5,340 nt of DNA. Origin: Deltaproteobacteria bacterium. Its GTDB lineage: Bacteria; Desulfobacterota; DSM-4660; Desulfatiglandales; B25-G16. Made by a program: the position numbers and the translations under genes. Below, one piece after another: positions 1 to 5,340 of the stretch. The notes beneath the pieces are model-generated. The model worked only from the letters and a program-made list of their open reading frames with translations, did not search any database and was not told the origin of the DNA. The stretch is from positions 1-5,340 of the forward strand of contig JAGYMO010000228.1 in NCBI GenBank assembly GCA_018400255.1, in the 5' to 3' direction. Numbering within the stretch: position 1 is the first letter of the stretch; the number at the start of each line of letters is the position of its first letter.

Positions 1-867
1 GCATTGGAACAGGCAGTACTTAAAAGAAAGGTTGATATAATTATTAAGATACCCCCTGATTTTAATGAGCATATTAGAAAGGGAGATACGGCTAAGGTGC
101 AGATAATTGCAGATGGGAGTATGAGCAATATGACTGCTGTTAGAATAGCGTATGCCTCATCTGTGCTGGATGGACTAAACAAATCCTTAATGAAGGAGTT
201 GTACAAGAAGGATATACGCTATGGACAGGTCGATGCAAGGATAAGAACCTGGTACAATCCAAACCTTTACAGCCATAATTATTTTGTTCCTGGGATAATC
301 GCTTTTTTGATAATGATTCTCATACTTCTTTTTACTTCTATATCAATTGTAAGGGAACGGGAGATTGGTACGATGGAGCAGTTGATTGTCACTCCTGTAA
401 GGCCTTTAGAGTTTATAATGGGGAAAACTATTCCCTATAGTGTTATTTCTCTTGCCCAGATGGCCATAGTGACAATATTCGGTATTTTTTGGTTTGATAT
501 CCCCTTTGCAGGAAGTGGTCTGCTCCTTTTTTTTGCTGCATGTATTTTTCTTTTATCTACCCTTGGCATTGGTCTTTTTATTTCTACGATTTCTCATACA
601 CAGCAGCAGGCAATGATGACGACATTTTTTTTCATCCTGCCATTCTTTATGCTGAGCGGGTTTGTGTTTCCTGTGGCAAATATGCCTGAAATTATTCAAT
701 TTTTAACATATTTGAACCCCCTTATGTATTTTCTGATAATTATTAGAGGTATATTTCTAAAAGGGGTTGGGCTGATGATTCTTTGGCCTCAATTTATTGC
801 CCTGATGATTATTGGCTTGATTGTTTTTTTAACTGCGATTAGAAGGGTTAAAAAACGATTGGATTAA
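1..867 (+). CDS. ABC-2 type transporter permease, YhhJ/YbhR-like (5' end cut by window)
   Basis: Membrane subunit of an ABC exporter, which would form the channel in the inner membrane with an ATP-binding partner encoded outside the window. The reading frame is open to the left edge, so the TTG at 4 is probably internal. The 288 visible codons compare with about 370 in the family; the first membrane helix and part of the extracytoplasmic domain are missing. Counting from the first visible codon, residues 1-95 are the end of the soluble loop, including the family motif around RTWYNPN (82-88). About five hydrophobic segments follow (roughly 96-117, 145-166, 172-196, 205-226 and 259-279). The cytoplasmic signature EREIGTMEQL lies near 119-128, and the LSGFVFP motif near 218-224. 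A basic tail (RRVKKRLD) ends the protein. Relatives usually sit after a HlyD-like adaptor and an ATPase gene, so this is probably the last gene of an efflux operon. The substrate cannot be read from the sequence. Family call is confident. Confidence 0.9.
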   Translation, partial: ALEQAVLKRKVDIIIKIPPDFNEHIRKGDTAKVQIIADGSMSNMTAVRIAYASSVLDGLNKSLMKELYKKDIRYGQVDARIRTWYNPNLYSHNYFVPGIIAFLIMILILLFTSISIVREREIGTMEQLIVTPVRPLEFIMGKTIPYSVISLAQMAIVTIFGIFWFDIPFAGSGLLLFFAACIFLLSTLGIGLFISTISHTQQQAMMTTFFFILPFFMLSGFVFPVANMPEIIQFLTYLNPLMYFLIIIRGIFLKGVGLMILWPQFIALMIIGLIVFLTAIRRVKKRLD

Positions 868-918
868 TAGTAGTCTTTAAGTAATACATAGGGTTAGAGG
901 TAATGATTTCTAAAAAAT

Positions 919-922
919 AGGA
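919..922 (+). promoter_or_regulatory. Ribosome binding site deciding the activase start
   Basis: AGGA lies 8 bases before the ATG at 931. No comparable Shine-Dalgarno match lies 5-10 bases before the in-frame ATG at 922, where the sequence is an A-rich run. The purine stretch AGAGG at 896-900 is too far from either start. This favours 931 as the start, and the choice moves the N-terminus by only three residues. Confidence 0.45.
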
Positions 923-930
923 TGGAATTT

Positions 931-1710
931 ATGAAATGTACAATGGGTATTGATATTGGTTCGGCATTTTCAAAGGGTCTTATTATGTGCGATGGAAAAA
1001 TAGCAGGCTCTTACATTACACCGTCAGGTGGGAATTACAGACTTACTGCAAACAACGTCAAAGAGGAGTTATTTTCTATATCCAGCCTTTGTGAGGGTGA
1101 TATTTCGTATTGTATTGCTACAGGCTATGGCTCAAAGAATGTTGATTTCGCGGATGATTCTTTGACGGATATATCATGTCACAGCAGGGGAGTTTTTTAT
1201 CTTTTTCCAACGGTAAAAACAATAGTCGATGTTGGTGACCTTTTTAGCAAGGCCTTTAGGATTGATGAAACGGGTAGCTCTATTAATTTTTTGTTAAGCG
1301 GTAAATGCGCTGGTGGCAGCGCTAGAATTTTGCAGAAAATTGCAAGCGTTTTACAGGTAGAGATAGATACTGTTGGAGAATTATCATTAAGGTCAAAGAA
1401 AAGAATAGATTTTCATACTGGCTGCGCTGTTTTCGCTGAGACAGAGGCAATATCAAGGGTGGCTGAGGGAACAGCAACGGAAGATCTACTTGCTGGAATT
1501 CATAGGGCTTTGGCATCCCAGATAAATAGCCTGGCAGACCGGGTAGGGATTGAAAGGGAGTATGCTCTTGTTGGAGGAGGGGCAAAGGATATAGGGCTTG
1601 TTAAGGCAATCGAGGAAATAGTGGGCTTCAATGTTGTAGTGCCGATGGAGCCTCAAATGACAGCCGCCCTTGGGGCGGCTGTCATAGGCATTGAAAGAGT
1701 ATTGCTCTAG
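931..1710 (+). CDS. BadF/BadG/BcrA/BcrD-family ATPase (CoA-enzyme activase, HgdC-like), divergent
   Basis: Family members are homodimeric [4Fe-4S] ATPases of the ASKHA fold. They use ATP to push a low-potential electron into 2-hydroxyacyl-CoA dehydratases or benzoyl-CoA reductase-type enzymes in the cytoplasm. The product is 259 residues from the ATG at 931 (262 from 922), close to the usual 255-270. Visible motifs are the phosphate-1 loop DIGSAFSKG (8-16), ATGYG (63-67), CHSRG (83-87), GKCAGGSAR around C126, GCAVFAETE around C165, GGGAKDIG (215-222) and PMEPQMTAALGAA near the C-terminus. C126 and C165 fit the two cluster ligands (one pair per subunit, one shared cluster per dimer). The phosphate-2 motif reads DVGDLFSK (100-107) where relatives typically have DIGGQDSK, so the conserved Q and D are lost. 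No dehydratase or reductase subunit is adjacent: upstream is an export permease and downstream a convergent thiolase. Family is confident; the partner enzyme is unknown, and altered or lost ATPase activity is possible. Confidence 0.88.
   Translation: MKCTMGIDIGSAFSKGLIMCDGKIAGSYITPSGGNYRLTANNVKEELFSISSLCEGDISYCIATGYGSKNVDFADDSLTDISCHSRGVFYLFPTVKTIVDVGDLFSKAFRIDETGSSINFLLSGKCAGGSARILQKIASVLQVEIDTVGELSLRSKKRIDFHTGCAVFAETEAISRVAEGTATEDLLAGIHRALASQINSLADRVGIEREYALVGGGAKDIGLVKAIEEIVGFNVVVPMEPQMTAALGAAVIGIERVLL
1657..1685. repeat. Perfect 13-bp inverted repeat (hairpin) near convergent gene ends
   Basis: ATGACAGCCGCCC (1657-1669) and its exact reverse complement (1673-1685) flank a 3-base loop (TTG). 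The hairpin lies inside the last codons of the activase gene, ending 22 bases before its stop codon. On the other strand it begins 21 bases after the thiolase stop codon, so it is in the thiolase 3' untranslated region. Neither side is followed by a T-run, so it is not a classical intrinsic terminator. It could still act as a pause site, a 3'-end stabiliser or a two-way barrier between converging transcripts. Part of the symmetry may come from the GC-rich codons of the conserved TAALGAAV segment. Confidence 0.75.
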
Positions 1711-2906
1711 ACAGTTACCTTAAAGACTATTGAGGCTGCTGTATCTCCCGCAGCGCAGCCTGCCCAAAGTCCGTAGCCACCTCCGAGCATCACTACTTCT
1801 TCTAGTAGCTCTATAATGAGTCTTCCTGCTGTTGGTCCTTGGGGATGTCCATAAATCATTGAGTTTCCATAATTGTTCATCTTAAAGACATCATTTCCCA
1901 TCTTTTTGGACATATAGATATCATTGATTGCAAAAGGCTGATGAGTTTTAATAGCAGCCATATCTCCTATTTTTAGTCCCGCATTGTTTAATGCCATTTC
2001 AGCAGCAGGTACAGGGGCTGCTGCCATGTACCCCTTTTGTGCCCTGGAAAAACCGTAGGAAAAGATTTGGATGGTGACATTAGGGTCAACGCTGAGTTCC
2101 GCTGCCCTTTCTTTTGTGGTTACAATAATTCCGCAATTTCCATCTGCTGGGAATGTCTGGGCGCCGAAGGTATGCACTCCATCCGGTTCCACCGGCCTCA
2201 ATCTAGCTAGACCTTCTGCTGTGGTTGGGGTCACACCTTCATCTTGTTCAACAAATACTGTCTTCTTTTTCGAGATTTTAACCTCAGGCGCAAACATATA
2301 CCTTTTCTGAAAGGCCCTCTCATTTGCTAATGCATCTTGATACTGCTCGTACCTTCTAAGGGTTACCGCATCACATTCCTCCCTTGTAGCACCTATTTCT
2401 TTAGCGACATTTTCTGCAGTTTGGATCATTTTTTTACCTGCCCACGGGTCTTTATTAAAATTATCCATCATCCAGTTTTCTGATTCTACCTCGCCTCCCG
2501 GGCCTAAAGGCTGGGGCCAAATCGTGTGAGGTCCGTTTGAGCATCTATCTGTCATAAGGGCAAAGGCGGTGTTGTAGTTTCCTATCTCGATGTTTGCTGC
2601 GGCGAGATGTACGCATGTAGCGGAGGTAGTGCAAGCCTGATTGATCATAAGGGCGGGCAGGTCTTTAGCGCCGTTCACTAACATTGCCGCTGCCCATGTA
2701 TGACCATAAAAGAGATGATGCTGGGCAATGGTTATCCCAAGATACATGTAGTCAAAGATAGTAGGATCAATATTTTTTTCTGTAATCCACCTGTTTGCCG
2801 TTGTAGCGCCTAATTTGATAGAATTTTCGTTGGCCATGATGCCCTGCCAGCGCGTAAACGGGGTTGAATAGTACCCCCTGTATGGTATAAAAGCTTTTGT
2901 CAACAT
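1707..2906 (-). CDS. Thiolase-family protein (acetyl-CoA acetyltransferase-like)
   Basis: Thiolases cleave 3-oxoacyl-CoA with CoA, or run the reverse condensation, through an acyl-cysteine intermediate in the cytoplasm. The 399 residues match the usual 390-400. The nucleophile is C92 in NQACTTSATC (89-98). The catalytic histidine is H354 in IYGHPQG (351-357), and the second cysteine is C384 in WAGCAAGD (381-388). PVPAAEMALNNAGLKIGDMAAIK (298-320) is the typical segment leading to the oxyanion-hole loop. That loop reads HQPF (322-325) instead of NEAF; SCP2-type thiolases carry HDCF there. The ATG at 2904-2906 has a strong ribosome binding site. The gene follows the acyl-CoA ligase after 43 bases on the same strand, so the two are probably one operon for activating and cleaving acyl chains. 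Its stop overlaps that of the convergent activase. Thiolase fold and catalytic residues are clear; chain length, direction and exact substrate are not. Confidence 0.9.
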   Translation of the reverse strand: MLTKAFIPYRGYYSTPFTRWQGIMANENSIKLGATTANRWITEKNIDPTIFDYMYLGITIAQHHLFYGHTWAAAMLVNGAKDLPALMINQACTTSATCVHLAAANIEIGNYNTAFALMTDRCSNGPHTIWPQPLGPGGEVESENWMMDNFNKDPWAGKKMIQTAENVAKEIGATREECDAVTLRRYEQYQDALANERAFQKRYMFAPEVKISKKKTVFVEQDEGVTPTTAEGLARLRPVEPDGVHTFGAQTFPADGNCGIIVTTKERAAELSVDPNVTIQIFSYGFSRAQKGYMAAAPVPAAEMALNNAGLKIGDMAAIKTHQPFAINDIYMSKKMGNDVFKMNNYGNSMIYGHPQGPTAGRLIIELLEEVVMLGGGYGLWAGCAAGDTAASIVFKVTV

Positions 2907-2913
2907 ATTTATT

Positions 2914-2919
2914 CCTCCT
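2914..2919 (-). promoter_or_regulatory. Ribosome binding site of the thiolase gene
   Basis: On the - strand AGGAGG lies 7 bases before the ATG at 2904-2906. It is a near-consensus Shine-Dalgarno sequence at good spacing, which fixes this start. The 43-base gap back to the ligase stop shows no hairpin with a T-run, which agrees with co-transcription. Confidence 0.8.
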
Positions 2920-2949
2920 TATTGATTAACCGAATGTATTTGATTTTAG

Positions 2950-4533
2950 TTATTGCGAATCACTCCACCTTCCATATTTTTCTCGTAGGACCCTATGCAG
3001 GATTTTTCCTGTTCCCGTCCTTGGCATATCTTCTTCCTTTATAAAATCAATGGATTTTGGTCTCTTAAACCCAGCAATCTTTCCCTTAGAAAAATCCAAT
3101 ATTTCCTTTGCCAGTTCATCGGTTGGTTCATATTTACCATGAAGTATAATGATTGCCTTTACTGCCTCGCCCCATTTTTTATCAGGAATTCCTATGACTG
3201 CTATATCCTTTATAGCAGGATGTGATCCAACTACACCCTCAATTTCAGACGGGTATACATTTTCTCCACCGGTTATTATCATATTTGCCTTTCTGTCAAC
3301 CAGCGTGTAGAATCCATCTTTATCCCTTATTGCCATGTCACCCGCAGAAGACCATTCACCCTCGAAGGCCTCCTTTGTTTTTTCAGGCTCCTTCCAGTAT
3401 TCTTTAAAAATCATAGGGGTTCTGTAATAAAGTTCACCTACCTCTCCGTCAGGTACAGGTTTTCTGTCTTCATCAAGTAATTTGATTCTATCTATACCAA
3501 AAATTTCTTTCCCTATCGAGCCAAGCTTTTCAAACTGATTTTCAGGCCTTAAAAGGGTAACTAGACCTCCTTCCGTAGTTCCATATGCCTCCCAGAGCTC
3601 AGCGTTTTTGAAATAGTCCATTATGGCAGCCTTTAGGTCTTTTCTGGCTGGTGCAGAGGATATTAGTAACTGTCTAATAGAGGACACATTAATGCTATTT
3701 TTTATTTTGTCTTCAAGGGATAGCATCATTATATAGTGAGTGGGAACAAGGGAGGTAAAGGTGATCTTATATTCATCTATAGTTCTAAGCAGATCTTCCG
3801 GGTCAAAACTTACCATGTTGTAAACAAATACAGGTGCAGTCACAACAGTATATGGGAAAGAATAGAATATGGAATTTACGTGGCACATAGGCATGACCAG
3901 CATTACCTTGTCAGTTGGTCTGAGGCCCATATTCGCGATATCAAGCATATACTGGGCATGGTAACTTTCGTGAGTTTTAACGACACCTTTGGGTCTTCCG
4001 GTTGTGCCGGAGGTATACATAAACGTCCATATGTCGTCTCCATCAACCGTTATGTCAGGTTCCTCAGGTGATGAATTCGATAGCCATTGCTCATAACCTA
4101 TATATCCTTCTGGAACAGGGTCGGCCCCTAAATAAATATAGTTATTTTCCGGTACAGGCAGCTTGTCTTTTATAGAATTAATCATATCTACAAATGGCTG
4201 CTCAACAATCATCCCCTTGCATTCCGCATGATTTACAATATACTCAATGTCTGGGGGTGCTAAGCGGAACATAAGAGGCACAACTATCTGACCTCCCTTT
4301 GCGCAACCGGCGTAGATGTCCATCCATTCTCCTCTATTGTAGGCAAGTACGGCAAATCTATCTTTATATCCTACACCCATGGAGCTTAGACCATTGGCAA
4401 GCCTGCACGACCTATCATTCCACTCTTTAAAAGTATGCTCTCTGTTCTTATCCTGCCACCCTAATTTATCCGGGTAATTGATTGCGTTCATTTTAACAAC
4501 AGTTCCTGCATGCATCCATTTGCTTGTTGTCAT
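2950..4533 (-). CDS. AMP-forming acyl-CoA ligase (ANL superfamily, FadD-like)
   Basis: It joins a carboxylic acid to CoA in two steps, through an acyl-adenylate, using ATP and releasing AMP and pyrophosphate. The 527 residues are normal for the family and all core motifs are intact. These are the P-loop YTSGTTGRPKG (173-183), PMCHVNS (215-221), YGTTEGG (317-323), GD with D399, the hinge region LVDRKANMIITGGENVYP (411-428) with R414, and PRTGTGK (504-510). K510 is the expected adenylation lysine of the small C-terminal domain. No signal peptide or membrane segment is visible, so it should act in the cytoplasm. It lies between the CCG iron-sulfur protein (99 bases upstream) and the thiolase (43 bases downstream), all on the - strand, which suggests a fatty or aromatic acid degradation cluster. 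The substrate (short-, medium- or long-chain, or aryl acid) cannot be told from motifs alone. Confidence 0.93.
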   Translation of the reverse strand: MTTSKWMHAGTVVKMNAINYPDKLGWQDKNREHTFKEWNDRSCRLANGLSSMGVGYKDRFAVLAYNRGEWMDIYAGCAKGGQIVVPLMFRLAPPDIEYIVNHAECKGMIVEQPFVDMINSIKDKLPVPENNYIYLGADPVPEGYIGYEQWLSNSSPEEPDITVDGDDIWTFMYTSGTTGRPKGVVKTHESYHAQYMLDIANMGLRPTDKVMLVMPMCHVNSIFYSFPYTVVTAPVFVYNMVSFDPEDLLRTIDEYKITFTSLVPTHYIMMLSLEDKIKNSINVSSIRQLLISSAPARKDLKAAIMDYFKNAELWEAYGTTEGGLVTLLRPENQFEKLGSIGKEIFGIDRIKLLDEDRKPVPDGEVGELYYRTPMIFKEYWKEPEKTKEAFEGEWSSAGDMAIRDKDGFYTLVDRKANMIITGGENVYPSEIEGVVGSHPAIKDIAVIGIPDKKWGEAVKAIIILHGKYEPTDELAKEILDFSKGKIAGFKRPKSIDFIKEEDMPRTGTGKILHRVLREKYGRWSDSQ

Positions 4534-4540
4534 TACAAAA

Positions 4541-4546
4541 CCTCCC
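4541..4546 (-). promoter_or_regulatory. Ribosome binding site of the acyl-CoA ligase gene
   Basis: On the - strand GGGAGG lies 7 bases before the ATG at 4531-4533. This is a strong Shine-Dalgarno match and supports that start. Confidence 0.8.
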
Positions 4547-4568
4547 TTTTAACTAAATTTGTTTAAAT

Positions 4569-4596
4569 ATTTTTACATTTTTATTGTTATTATCAA
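4569..4596 (-). promoter_or_regulatory. Weak sigma70-type promoter candidate before the ligase gene
   Basis: On the - strand TTGATA (4596-4591; five of six match the -35 consensus) is followed after 16 bases by AAAAAT (4574-4569; four of six match the -10 consensus). The -10 is preceded by TGT, as in an extended -10 element. It sits in the 99-base AT-rich gap between the CCG protein stop and the ligase start. AT-rich DNA gives such matches by chance, so an independent ligase-thiolase promoter is only a possibility. No stable hairpin with a T-run marks the end of the upstream gene. Confidence 0.25.
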
Positions 4597-4632
4597 AGGA
4601 CAGAAGATTTAGGAATTAATAAATAAAAAAAT

Positions 4633-5340
4633 TTATTTTTCTAAAGCCCCGGCAACAATTTCAGTAATGTCCATTATTTTCATTTTAGGCCGTTGATCTT
4701 TTGGAATGGCCTTGAGGCCTTTTCTAAGATTATCTTTACAGGCGGAGCAACCCGAAACAATAATCTCGGCATCAATAGCTATAGCATCCTTAACCCTAAC
4801 TGTGGCCATTTGAACCGCCATTTCAGGGTCGCTGGCCATAACACCGCCTCCACCTCCACAGCACCTGGCATAAAGCTTGTTTCTTTCCATCTCTGCGAAT
4901 TCCAATCCAGGTACTTGTTGAAGGATATCCCTTGGCTCATCAAATATCTTGAAGGTCCTCCCTAAATCACAAGGATCGTGATAGGTCACCCTCTTGCCTA
5001 AATCCATCTTAAGTTTTAGCTTTCCATCCCTTATCAGCTTGTCCAGGTAGTGCACTGAATGATAGAGCTGAACACCCATATCCCCTATCTCCGGGTAAAG
5101 GTTTCTGAATGTTTTATAACAGCCGGCACAGGGGGTTATAAGCTCTCGGGCCCCTGTTGCCTTAATTTTATCAATGAGCTTTTCAGCATTGGCCTTAAAT
5201 TCTTCTTTTGCCCCCATAAGGTATAACGGGAAACCGCAGCAGTTCTCTTCTGTGGCAAGGGTTGTATAATCAATGCCGGCGGTTTCTACGGCCTTTATTA
5301 AGCTGGGGACCATCTTCATATCCAAATAACTTGGTACGCA
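4633..5340 (-). CDS. CCG-domain (cysteine-rich) iron-sulfur oxidoreductase subunit, HdrD/HdrB/GlcF-like (5' end cut by window)
   Basis: This protein carries two tandem CCG domains, the units that bind the unusual iron-sulfur clusters of heterodisulfide reductase HdrB/HdrD and occur in GlcF, LutA/LldE and Etf:menaquinone oxidoreductases. The frame is open to the right edge, so the TTG at 5323-5325 is probably internal; 235 codons are visible. Counting from the first visible codon, the first motif is C1, C34-C35, C71 and C74, and the second is C124, C160-C161, C198 and C201. The spacings (32, 35 and 2 residues, then 35, 36 and 2) fit the family pattern C-x31-39-CC-x35-36-C-x2-C exactly. GGGGG follows the second CC pair. 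No membrane segment is visible in this part. The missing N-terminus may hold ferredoxin-type [4Fe-4S] motifs (GlcF/HdrD) or also a cytochrome b-like membrane domain (Etf:menaquinone oxidoreductase). Being upstream of an acyl-CoA ligase and thiolase, it could move electrons from acyl-CoA oxidation. The family is certain, the partner is not. Confidence 0.9.
   Translation of the reverse strand, partial: CVPSYLDMKMVPSLIKAVETAGIDYTTLATEENCCGFPLYLMGAKEEFKANAEKLIDKIKATGARELITPCAGCYKTFRNLYPEIGDMGVQLYHSVHYLDKLIRDGKLKLKMDLGKRVTYHDPCDLGRTFKIFDEPRDILQQVPGLEFAEMERNKLYARCCGGGGGVMASDPEMAVQMATVRVKDAIAIDAEIIVSGCSACKDNLRKGLKAIPKDQRPKMKIMDITEIVAGALEK

Noticed and set aside
868..930. Terminator or promoter between the permease and activase genes
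   Set aside because: I find no stable hairpin with a T-run and no convincing -35/-10 pair in this short gap, so neither is reported.
1322..1585. 87-codon open frame on the - strand inside the activase gene
   Set aside because: It lies entirely opposite a clear family member, and its translation shows no recognisable domain or good ribosome binding site.
2071..2310. 79-codon open frame on the + strand opposite the thiolase
   Set aside because: It is antisense to conserved thiolase sequence and has no recognisable product.
3198..3218. 8-bp inverted repeat (CTGCTATA / TATAGCAG, 5-base loop) inside the ligase gene
   Set aside because: An 8-bp match of this kind is expected about once by chance in a window of this size, and it sits mid-gene with no T-run.
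2995..4071. Several + strand open frames (76, 61 and 111 codons) opposite the acyl-CoA ligase
   Set aside because: All are antisense to an intact ANL ligase with every core motif; the translations look random.
4621..4638. AAATAAA / TTTATTT stem over the stop codon of the CCG protein gene as a terminator
   Set aside because: The 7-bp stem is purely A/T and would be unstable; such symmetry is common in AT-rich DNA.
4693..4965. 90-codon + strand open frame opposite the CCG protein
   Set aside because: It is antisense to a frame with two exactly spaced cysteine motifs; no domain is visible.

Overview
The window reads as ordinary, fully coding chromosome of an anaerobic, moderately AT-rich bacterium. 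The gene content is an activator of the 2-hydroxyacyl-CoA dehydratase/benzoyl-CoA reductase type, an acyl-CoA ligase, a thiolase and a tandem cysteine-rich (CCG) iron-sulfur protein. This mix is typical of syntrophic or sulfate-reducing Desulfobacterota, or similar strict anaerobes that degrade fatty or aromatic acids. That placement is an inference from gene content; there is no rRNA or other phylogenetic marker here. Five protein-coding genes are present, two of them cut by the window edges. I see no tRNA, rRNA, CRISPR array, insertion sequence or phage gene.

Left part, + strand (1-1710): the 3' part of an ABC-2 type export permease (YhhJ/YbhR-like), then after about 60 bases a short BadF/BadG/BcrA/BcrD-type ATPase. 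The ATPase keeps both cysteines expected to hold the [4Fe-4S] cluster, but its second phosphate-binding motif is altered. The two genes share a strand and may be co-transcribed, but have no obvious shared role.

Right part, - strand (1707-5340), read from right to left: the 3' part of a CCG-domain iron-sulfur oxidoreductase subunit, a 99-base AT-rich gap with a strong ribosome binding site and a weak promoter candidate, a complete AMP-forming acyl-CoA ligase, a 43-base gap, and a complete thiolase-family protein. A simple reading is that the ligase activates a carboxylic acid to its CoA thioester, the thiolase cleaves or condenses a 3-oxoacyl-CoA, and the CCG protein carries electrons released by acyl-CoA oxidation (or from another donor) to a quinone or similar acceptor. 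The dehydrogenase, hydratase and Etf genes needed for a full pathway are not in the window.

The two strands converge at 1707-1710, where the activator and thiolase stop codons share a single palindromic CTAG. A perfect 13-bp inverted repeat lies 22 bases before this point, inside the activator gene. I find no clearly new system. The best leads are this convergent junction, the non-canonical thiolase active-site motifs and the divergent orphan activator.
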